This document shows, in pieces, positions 46,001-57,700 of a stretch of 64,000 bases of DNA. Position numbers and translations under genes: made by a program. Every line of letters begins with the position of its first letter. Position 1 is the stretch's first letter. The notes beneath the pieces were generated by a model. It was not told where the DNA came from. It worked only from the letters and a program-made list of their open reading frames with translations, and did not search any database. The DNA is from Escarpia spicata (Eukaryota; Annelida; Polychaeta; Sabellida; Siboglinidae). Location: NCBI GenBank assembly GCA_963995525.1, contig OZ023214.1, positions 54,502,839 to 54,566,838 of the forward strand, given 5' to 3'.

Positions 46001-49000
46001 CAGGGGTCTCTACGACGGTATCAAGAAGGCCATCGGACCAACACACAGCAAGACAGCTCCACTCAAATCAACTACTGATGAAACCATCACAGACAAGAGC
46101 AAGCAAATGGAGAGGTGGGTGGAGCATTACTCGGACTTGTAAGGCAGGGAGAACACCATCTCAGATGCCACACTGGAAGCTGTGGAGCGCTTGCCTGTCA
46201 TGGAGAAGCTAAACGAGACGCCAAGCCTGGAGGAGCTCAGCAAAGCCATAGACGGCCTGCCCACAGGAAAAGCGCCAGGGCTGGATGGAATCCCAGCAGA
46301 AGTCATCAAAAGTGCAAAGGGACCACTCCTTGAACACCTGCGTGCTCTGCTCTGTCAGTGCTGGGTGGAAGGGGAAGTTCCTCAGGACATGAGAGACTGT
46401 AATATCATCACCCTGTACAAGAACAAAGGAGATCGCAGTGACTGCAATAACTACAGGGGGATCTCCTTGCTGAGCATCGTCAGTAAAGTATTCGCCCGCG
46501 TGGTCCTGAACAGACTTCAGAAGCTGGCTGACAGGGTATACCCAGAGTCACAATGCGGCTTCAGGTCGGAACGCTCTACGATCGACATGATATTCTCCCT
46601 GCGACAGCTCCAGGAGAAATGCAGAGAGCAGAAGCAGTCACTCTACATAGCATTCATAGACCTGACAAAGGCCTTTGACCTCGTGAGCTGCGATGGCCTC
46701 TTTAAAGTCCTCGCAAGGATTGGATGTCCACTAAAACTTCTGAGCGTGATTCAGTCATTCCACAGAGGTATGAGAGGAGTCGTCCAGGTCGACAGGTCAT
46801 CATCAACTCCATTCGACGTGAAAAGCGGAGTCAAGAAGCAGGGGTGCGTGCTTGCCCCCACTCTCTGTGGCATCTAATTTGCAGTCATGCTAAAGCATGC
46901 CTTCAGAACATCAACTGATGGAATCTACCTCCACACTAGGTCAGATGGCAAACTTTACAGCTTGTCCAGATTGAAAGCAAAGACCAAGATCCATGAGGTT
47001 CTCATCAGAGACATGCTGTTCGCAGATGATGCTGCCTTGACAGCTCACGAGGAGCAACATCTTCAAAATCTTATGGATTGCTTCTCCCAAGCCTGCGAGG
47101 ACTTCAGACTGACAGTCAGTCTAAAGAAGACAAATATCATGAGCCAGGAAACCGAAAGCCTGCCAGCCATCACCATAAACAACTACCAGCTGGATGTGGT
47201 GAAGGAATTCACATATCTCGGCTCAACAATGACCGACAACCTCTCCATGGACTCCGAAATCAGCAGACGGATTGGCCGTTCGTTGCCAGGTTCTCAAAGA
47301 GGGTCTGGGACAACGCCAAACTGACCCTGAACACCAAGATGACTGTCTACAGAGCCTGTGTCCTCAGTGCCCTCTTATATGGCAGCAAGTCATGGACTCT
47401 GTACTCGAGGCAAGAAAGGAGGCTCAACACTTTCCACATGCGCAGCCTGAGGCGGATTCTGGGCATCAAATGGTCGGACCGCATAACAAATAACGAGGTC
47501 TTCCGACATGCTGCCACACCCAGCATCTATACTCTGCTATGACAACGTTGCCTTCGCTGGCTGGGACACGTCCGCAGGATGCAGGACGACAGGATCCCCA
47601 AGGACCTATTATATGGCGAGCTCGCAACAGGCAAGAGAGCTCTGGGCCGCCCCCAACTCCGATTCAAAGATGTCTGTAAGAGACATGAAGGCCCTTGACA
47701 TGGACATTGATGGATAGGAAGACCTTGCCCAGGATCGCTCCCGCTGGAGACAGGAACTGAATCGCAGCCTGCGCAGGGGGGAAAAGAAGTTGCAACTTGC
47801 GTCAGATGAACGGAGAGTGAGATGCATAAACGGCCAGCAAGCTCCACCTGCAGACACCGCTATCAAGTGCAACCGCTGCGACAGGGACTGTCACTCCCGC
47901 ATCGGCCTGCACAGCCACAACGGGCTCTGTTCCAGTGCCAACTGACTTTTCAGGGCGCAGAACCATGGCCACTTGTGACCGACGGATGCCACTAAGAATA
48001 AAGTAATTTAAGAAATATGTTAAACTTGGTGTCGATGCTGAACTATTATGGCGATGGGTGATAATAATGATTGGCATGAGTAATGATCATTTAGAATTAT
48101 ATCATTGTATTATACAAATAATATACATGTGTATACACACCACTGTGTTAACATACAACACATAACATATACAGGTGTATATATATATATATATACATAA
48201 AATCCTAAAGGCAGCATACGCTCTATTAAAAGGGGTCAACACTTTCAGCAGACTGGCTTTGTCTTTGGTCTGTCGCGCCTTGTGAATATTTGGTTAGGAG
48301 TATTATATATATATAAATATTATGTATATATATATATATATATATAGTGTCATGTAATCACTTATCCATCAAACCGCGAAATATATTCACAAAATTCATG
48401 GTACCATTTTCTCCCACTTCACTGAGTAAGAGAGCAGCGCACTGATTGGATGTTTTGTCCTAGTAACGCGTCGCGCTATTGGACATTCAATTACTCTCTT
48501 TTGTCATTGTAAAATACAATTCCATTGTCACTTGCACCCTTGTGCCTGGTCATTTCTAGCCAATCTAAGGCTTAAACTGTGTTATTTATTATATAATAAG
48601 ATGGCACTTGCTCCAAAATGTGCGATTGTGATGTTAACTCATTTTTGGTAAAAATGTCACTTGCACCCTTTTGCCATTGCACAGCAGAAGTACTCCCTAA
48701 CAACAGTGTACAGGACCATGTACTCGAGACAGCTGAGAGATATGATTGGTCTAGGCAGTTCCTAGCTAGCTCAACCAGGTCTTCAAAGATCCCGCATCTT
48801 GAAAGACAAGACAGATGGCGAGTTCCTGGTTTACCTGATGGAGAACAGCTGGCTAAATCCTGAAGAGACTGAACTTGTCAGCATACCCACTGGCACTGAG
48901 GCCTCTGCAGATGTTGCCAAGGATCTTCAAGTGAGCTCATCAAGTAGATGAAGAAGCAGATGTTCAAAAAGATGCTTCACCAATAAATAATTCCATGACA

Positions 49001-51704
49001 AGATGACAAAGCAAAATTTGAAGACATTCTCCAACGTAAATGCAAAGAAAGTCAGTGGAAGAGGAACAACCAAAGAGATGGTCCTGAATACAGAGAGAAA
49101 TTTATTTGGCCACATGATCCTTATTGCTCAGAGGAGACATATGAGGGATGTCCTGGCTCACCGACGAGGCCCTCTACCCTGGGCACTTGCAAATGCTGAT
49201 GGGTCTTTGCGGAAGACGAACAAGGCTGCACAAGCTAGTTATTTGGAGAGAAACATTTCACCAGTAGAAGATATCCTTGACCCATCAACCTGCATCACTG
49301 ATGGAAAGAGCTTGGTGCAGAAGCTGTGCAGCAACAACAAAACGTTTGCACAGCTATAAAAATCTATCATTCTTCTAGTCCTTCATGTTGAGACACAGAT
49401 TCACACGATTACTGGGAGACGTCAATCCAAAATGCTGAGTGGTGCAACTTGGGACCAAGCACAGCTATTCAATACAAGAACACTGCACTATCCAGCAGTG
49501 GAGGAAGTTCCTGTGCAACTCTTGCAACAAATCCAGCCTGATCAAATTCATTGTCGATCAATGGAAACTGCTGAAGTACATGGAGAAGCTACAAGACAAG
49601 TCACTGTATATAACCTATGAGAAGGTCAGCTACAAGATGACCAAAGATGACTGGGTGGAAGTCACAGAACTGAGGTCCAAATTAGAAGAAGCAGATACTC
49701 ATGTGCTCCTACAGGCACAGAAGTGTAAAACACAAAACTGCATACGGTTCATTGATATTGGGAAACTGGCCAGTTCATTGGTAGACAGCATCTGCAACGC
49801 CCTAATCGGATAAATGCCTTCACAGGCTGTGACATTGTGAGGGCGTGGGAAGCTGGGTGCCCTGAAACTGATGAAAAAGGACAGCACATACCAGCAGATG
49901 TTCAGCCAACTTGGTCAGTCCTGGGAAGTCTGTTTGACAAAATACAGATGTTTACCTGATGCCTGTATGTGACAACTGCCAGCACTGAATGAACTTTGAT
50001 ACCAACTCTTCTATTTCAAACGAGGATAGGTTGAGTCCAGCCAGCTTCCACCATGCAGCTCACATGCATGTTCTTTGAGCCACATTCCAAGCGGCAATCT
50101 GGAAGTGCTGCCTTCAGACTCAGCCATTTGTGGCAGACCTGAAAGACTGTCGATGGATGACAGATGATGACGGCCATCTGGTCATTGAGTGGATGTACGC
50201 TCCTCCAGCCCCAGATACAGTTTTTGAACTGCTGTCATGCAAGTGCCTGCATTCCTGCAAATGGCCAAGCTGCATGTGCCTTGTCAATGGACTGACCAAC
50301 ATGTGCAAGCTAAAACCTATATATTGACACAAAAAGTATGGTTCTAGATGACGCAGTTATTACATGGGGAAATTGGATTTGGAGGTAATGTTTAAAGATG
50401 GCCTCCAAGCCAATAAGCACCCGCTCAGCAATGTTTATCATATCAAAATATGTTCCATATACATGTACTATCTCAAAAATCATAACTAGATCTTGCCCAC
50501 CAAAATGGTACCAATAAGTGAAATTTCAGGCCTTTGCCCATGGACTGATAGATAATAGCAGAGTGCAAGTAGCACCCATGCAGGGGCTCAACTTACCAAC
50601 TAGTGGTAAGTTACTAGTACGGGTTCTCTTTAATCTAAATTTGATAATACACACTCTGTACATGGGCACACATGTTTCTTGCAACTAATTTATGCAGAAC
50701 TAGAAATTATTAACATTGGTTGGGTAACTTGGGTTGTTGGTAGCAAGTGTGACCTACAGCATCTACCCTACCCATGATGTACTTCAGTGTCACCGTTTGG
50801 GTTGTTGGTAGCAAGTGTGACTTACAGCATCTATCCTACCCATGATGTACTTCAGTGTCACCGTTTGGATTCTTGGTAGCAAGGGTGACATACAGCATCT
50901 ACCCATGTTGTACTTCAGTGTCACCGTTTCATAGTAACTCAATAAAAACATCAGTGCTAAGTGAGACAGATGTGTTCGGTTGTTGCTGCTTATGTTGTGA
51001 TGATTAGGTTTTTGATTTGTTGTTGTTAGGAAGCAGCATGATTGTTGTACCTCATGTTGATGTACTGCAAGCTACGGAGCTCCTCTGTGAATCCATCAAG
51101 GTTCTCCAGCTGGTTGTCACGCAGATGTAGTGTTGTGAGGTTGTCCAGTTTCTCAAGGCCCTCAAGTTTGGTGATCTGATTGGCTGCCTATGAGGATGAT
51201 GCAGATCATGCAATGAGGAAAGAGTGACATGTGACTGTCAAATGTCACTACTTCCATAGCTTTCTTTGATAACTGGCAAATTTCACTTTGCTTTAACTAA
51301 GTTATATTTTGCCCGAGTTAATAAATTTGCATAAGTACATTTATCTAACAGAATTTTTGTATCAAACAGAGTAAAATGTATTTTACATTTAATAACAGTC
51401 TTGGTATTGTATTTAAAGTTCCTGGCATTTATAACTCAACTTGTTACCACTGTTGTTGTCTAAGCATACAATTACGAGTTTGTGAGTTTATTTAGAAGAA
51501 TGGTTACTAACAAGGAAGAGATTCTTAAGGTTTGGCAGGTTGATTCCTGCCGTAGTTGTCAGTCTGTTCCCACGCAGTTCGAGTGTGTGTAACCGGGTGA
51601 GACGTTCAGGCTCCAGACCAGATATCACTGGGATCTCATTGACTGAAATACATATCAGATATACAAGTATATATGTTTAATATATCCATATCAAATATAT
51701 ATAT

Positions 51705-51760
<56 letters not shown>

Positions 51761-54700
51761 ATATATATATAAATACGTCATACATAGCTGACAAAAGTTT
51801 GCAGAAAGATATTCCTCATAACTATCTCATTTGTTAGTCATTCCATGATCCTCCACCATAGAAAGTATCAATAATCACTTCATGACCCTCAATCATCTAG
51901 CATGTCAACACATCTGCTGCAGCCATGATCCTCACAGATCCTGCCCAACCAGACTCTCCATGATCCTCGATTGGCCTGCTATGCACAGAATACCTATGGA
52001 AGTGGCACCCTTCCAACTATACAGGTGAAAGGATGAAGTGAAGTAAACTTTGTTTTACATCTACTACTTATGTCAACACAGCAAACAGACAACTTTGCTG
52101 TGTTGACATAAGTGAAGATATAAGAGAATGTCTCACAGTTCATGACGAGATGTTCCAGCAGTGGGTGGCTGCAGCCCTCGGTCGACTGCAGTTTGTTGTT
52201 GCTGAAGTTGGCTGACTGAAGGAAAGGCAGCTCCTCCAGCTTGGCTGACTGCAGCTTGTTGAAGTCCACCTTGATTGTGAGCAGGTGGGTTAGGTAGCTC
52301 AGAGTTGAGATGTCCTTTAGGTTGTTCTTGGACAAGTCAACGTAGCGAAGGTGAATGAATGACTGCAGGATGCTGATGTCTGTCAGCTCTCTATCGCACA
52401 ATACACACACACTCAGTTGCAAGAATTCTTATTATATGTAAGTGTTGTACAATACACAGAAGAATATGCACCTGTTGAATAATTTCAATTACAAAAACGT
52501 TACGAAATATCACTGTTACATGATTATGTCTTTAACACACTTAAAAAACTTACAAGCACAAGAAATGTACATTATGTCTTAAATAGTTCAAAAATATGAT
52601 AATACAATTACTAAGCATGTAGGAGTAAATACAATAGTAGAGAAAATAAGACACATAATATGAATATGATGTTAAGTTCACTAGGGAAATATGCTTCGAC
52701 ATGTGTAGCAGTTATCTGATCAAATGATTATAATAATGTATTCTGAGAAATAATCTGCTATTATATGTTAATTTCAAGTGTTGAAAATAAAATATCAGGT
52801 ACATTACTTTTCATGAGCATCAAATCTGACATAGGCATGTGCAAGCCCATCGCCTGTCTTGCACAGTAGAGACAAACAGTCCCCCACCATGTCTTCTGTC
52901 AGAGGCATTTCTGGGTCTTTCTGCAACAGATGACATATTTCACCAACTACTTCCATCAAAACAATGTTTATTGTATTTATTTATTTCTGCCTTCCTGCCA
53001 TGTGATCTTTCTGGTAACAAAAGCCCCATATTCCAAAAAAGATTTTTCAAGCCTGCAATAGACTAATGAAAATTTTGGAAATCAGCCCTTGGTTAATTGT
53101 GACATCAAATTGGCCTTCTTCAAAGAATGTGTCAAGGCCATCTTACTGTATGATTCACAAACATGGACTGTCATTTAAATTCCAACTTTGAAGACATGAT
53201 CAAAGGATTCTACACCCAGCTTTGGTGATAGCATGCTTGATGTTAGTTGGTAAAACCACATGACCAATGGCCAACTGTTTGAAGACCTATCTACACTGAT
53301 AACATTACTAAAAAGGAGATGGTTGCAATGTGCTAATGAAGGGCTCTAGGCATGAGTGCAGCCTACCAGCCACTCTGCAATCTGGTGTTCTGGCCTGCAT
53401 GTAGAGCCGGACATGCAAGGAAAGCTTTGACATACTCTGAGTGCTTTACCAACTCACCAGAGGTGTAGGCTATGGTCTCCTCATCTGCCTCCAGACAAAA
53501 AAGTTTGCGGACTCATGTAATTGCTGATTCTATTCAAATACCTATTTGTTTAATAATATTTCACTAGCTTACACCCATGGAGTAACAAGGACAGCTGTTA
53601 TCACCATTGCAGTATTTTGATATTAAACTTGTTCTTGCTAAACAACCATTACATTTTTACTTTCGCCAATAATGGCCCTGCATACATGCAACTGATATTA
53701 ATTTCCTGGTTGCAATCACTTCCTGGTAAATAAAATATAATGCACTGTGACACCCACTGTATCACCATTCAATCTGTCCATTGAAAAAGTAAATAACTAA
53801 ACAATTCCCTTTGTGTTTTTTAAATACATCGCCAATTGGTAGGTCAGTGATCCAAGAAAGTGAATAAACATAGAACAAGGCAAGTGGATCACCATGCCTT
53901 GGAGGAGAGACACTTACAATGATCTCAAGTTGGTATGTTAATATATAGATTAACAGATTTTATGTTGAAGTAGTTGGAATTTGAGTGATTTTTCTAGAAA
54001 TTTCCAATTTATTAGCTATGTCAATTTTACAACATAGTATAATGACCAGGTATAGCTCTTGCTTGTTACAAATTGCCATGAGAGGTAGACCGTGAAAAAT
54101 CATATTGAGGTAGACACCCCAATGACAATATTTAGTGTTCCTGCCATTTCTATACCACCTTCTCCATGAATCTGACACAAGATTCAGTGCAATTATAGGT
54201 AAACCTAGTCTTAGCCTGAAGCTCCTACCCAATTGACTTGAGTCAGCTGAATGCTAACACTGTTTATGTAGGAACAAACGTAGTTTTATTAACGAACACA
54301 CAAACTCTAATTTCGAGCACATGGCTGGTGGTACACACGGAAGTGCCCGTATGATGCGACTGTGCATTCAGAAGTATGTATACATTTCGTAGTACACTGA
54401 TGAGCCTGGACTGGCACCATAACATCACCTCTTTTAAGATAAGCAAATATGTAGTTTCAATAGGAATACGATTAATCAAATCACTGTCTTTAATTCAAAG
54501 TCATTGTCCTTGAGATTGCCACTCTCATAATATGATGTTGTTCTAATAATGAATAAATTATTAATTGCAATTAAGCATTCAACAGTCCATGTGAATATAG
54601 TCAATCTTGAACAGTTCACAAAATGAAATATGTCCAATGTAATGTATTCGAACCACAACAGTTTGTTTAACACACAAAGTCTTGAAACTTCAATGGTCTA

Positions 54701-57700
54701 CGGACAGATCTTCTGTTTTCACTGAAGTTGATGGATGATATGGATTTTTCTCACTGGATTCAGTTGGCTGCACTGTTGACTCAATTTCTCTTGCTACTGT
54801 TGCTGCTGCTGAAACGTCGGCCGCTGTTTCAGACAAATCATGTCCAGCTGGTTCTACGTGGACAGTTGTATTACTCTTGCCTTGGAGTGAGCTGAAGATG
54901 GCGACGGTTTCTTCAATATGTACCCTATGGTGTCTCAACCACATATGATCAGTCGACCAGTCCTTCTCACAATCTAATCTGATTCTCACTTTATCCCCCA
55001 GTTCCAAGTCAGGCATGGAAGCAGTGTCATTGATTGAAGTTGAAACGATATTTCTGTTTTGCCTTTTCATCTGCTTTCCGTATCTCGCGATGATTCGGCC
55101 ACTTTGGATTGAGCTTTCTTCCAAGTAGAAGTAAGTTCATCTTCATTTTTAATTTACCTAACGACTGTAGCACTCAAAATATTCATGAGATGCACAACTT
55201 CCTGGTAAGTACTATTGTTGCTTGATTTGGAAGATGTCTGCAGATACCTTCTGCCAAGGTCTTAGAGGCACTGTGGTTGTTTTCAATGGCTTCTTATGCT
55301 GAGACGATCAATGGATTTGACAAAAGTCACACATTGCAACTTTTCTCTCGATCCCTTTCAAAATGCCTGGCCACCATATAGTCATCTTGGCATGTCCAGT
55401 GCTTTTTGTTACATCCTGATGTCCTTCGTGGATGCAACAGGAATGACGATTCGGTCGCGATATAAGAGCATATGGTTTGACACAGATAGTAATCTGCCAC
55501 AGATCCTGGAATGCCCTGGCGATGATATGGCCAACCAGGCTTTGTGAATCTCATGACTGCCTGGAGATCTGGGTCTTTGCAAGATTCCTGCTTGATCTTC
55601 TGGATCTTACCATCTGAAATTGGTCTGATGGTTTCAGTGAGATTGACGAACAGTTTGACATCTTCTTCTGTTGTCACAACTTCGCTGATTGTCATGAGAC
55701 TGTGTGACAGTGTGTCTGGAACTACCAGATGTTTCCCTGCGACATGCTCAGCTTTGGCATTTTGAATCTCCTCAAATGCATGAGAAGATGTTGGCATCTC
55801 ACTGGGATACTGTCAACATCCTGAGTGTTGATGAGTGGAACCAAAGGTTTGTGATCAGTGAGTAGTGTGAACGAGTCCAAACCGATCAAGTATCTCGAGA
55901 AACATTCACAAGCCCAAACGCCTATGAGACAATCCTTCTCAATTTGAGCATACTTTGTTTCACTTGAGGTCAGCATGCAGGAAAAGAAAGCCAATGGTTT
56001 CAACAGGCCATCATGTTCCTGGAAGAGAGATGCACCGATGCCATAGCTGGTGGCATCTGCACTCACGGTTGTTGGCTTGATTGGATCCAAGTAGGGTAAA
56101 GCTGGCATCAATATCAACATGTCTTTCACTCTGGAGAACGATTTTTCTTGCTGAGGACCCCATAACCACACATTGGTTGATTTCAGCAAATCTGTCATCG
56201 GTTTCATGACTGTGGACAGTTCTGGTAGGAATCTTCCCAAGTAGTTGATCATCCCCAATGTACGCCTCAATTCCGTCAAGTCTGTCGGAGCAGTGAGGTC
56301 ATGAATTGCTTGTACCTTGTCTGGATTCACTCATACTCCATTACCACTGATGATGTGTCCATAATACGGTATCTCAGATTGACAAATACAAATGCGTTCT
56401 TCACTTTGTTGAGAACCTCATTCAGTTGACATTTGCACCATAAATCAGAATGTCATCCATGCATGCTTCGGCTCCTTCTTGGTTGTCAAGCAAATCAGTC
56501 ATTTTCTTTTGAAAGATTTCCGGAGCTGACCTTATCCCAAATCGGAAACAGAATCGACCCATCAGCGTAATGAACATCGTTAGTTTCACGCTTTCGTCAT
56601 GAAGTGGGAGCTGGTAAAACCCTTTGATGTGTCGAGTGTAGAGAATACCAAGTTTCAGTCCTACATCTTCCAGTGTTGATAAAATATATCTTTCACGTTT
56701 GACGGCTTCGTTTAACTTTTTCAAGTCAACACATATGCGAATCAAAACTGAAACCATTGGCGTGCACCAGTCTGTTGGTTTGGTAACTTCTTTGATGATC
56801 CCTTCTTTTTCCATCTGGATAAGTTCTGCTTCTACGTTAGAAAGTAGTGGAAATGGTACTCTTCTTGCAGTAGTAACACTGTATGGTTTCGCATCATCTT
56901 TCAATGTTATCTTCACTGGCTCACACTTCAGGAGACTCGGTTGAGTGAAGACATCACTGTTGATTTCTTCTATGCATTTCACTAGCTCCATTCCTTGAGC
57001 AACTGCATAACCTAACAAGTTATTCACTTGTTTTCCAGCAATGACAAATATTCAAAATGAATATTTCTGTCCCCTGAGAGAGGTATGCGCTGTGAATTGA
57101 CCTTTGCAGTCAAGTGTACCTCCAGGACTGTTTAGTGTGAAACTCGTAGGAAACAGTTTCAATCGACTGGGAAGAGCCATTTAAGTATATTCACTTCATT
57201 ACTGTGGTGGCTGTACCTGTGTCAATTTTGAATTTCACCGCAGAATGATTTATCTAGAGAGTTATTGCCCATTCATATGCTTCAGTGATACATGTGACAG
57301 ATCCTAGGGAAAATGAATCATTCTGGTCATGATACACTGAGGAGACTACTTTGCGAATGCCTAGGACATTCTTTGTTGACTTGCAGCACACTTGGAAATG
57401 ATTGTATCTGTTGCAACTCTGACATCGCTATCCCGCTGCGGGGTATCTTGCATTGCTGACTTGAATTTCCCTCTACGGTCTTGCTGTCTAGATGTCACTT
57501 CTTCCAGCTCTGTAGCAGTAGCTGCACTCTGATCTTTGATCTGACTTTTTACCACTTCCGACTGTCACGCTATTTGGATAGCTATTTCTAAATCAAGGTC
57601 AGATTTCAGTTGTAGTTTTTCAGAAAGTCCCTTGTCATTGATCACTATGACCATTCTGTCTGTGATGTTCTCGCTCTTCAGTGCACCAAATTCACATCGC

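Larger units (their letters stand above)
44030..48010 (+). mobile_element. LINE-D: nearly full-length non-LTR retrotransposon
   Basis: After a leader with three tandem 70-bp repeats come an APE endonuclease, a linker, a reverse transcriptase and a C-terminal zinc finger. Reading is blocked mainly by single stops, at 45141-45143, 46139-46141, 46875-46877, 47539-47541 and 47715-47717, plus a shift near 47270. An AATAAA lies at about 47998. So few lesions suggest a fairly recent but dead copy. I cannot fix the clade. The endonuclease and RT wording with a terminal finger matches a LINE group common in marine invertebrates and flatworms. Confidence 0.85.
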
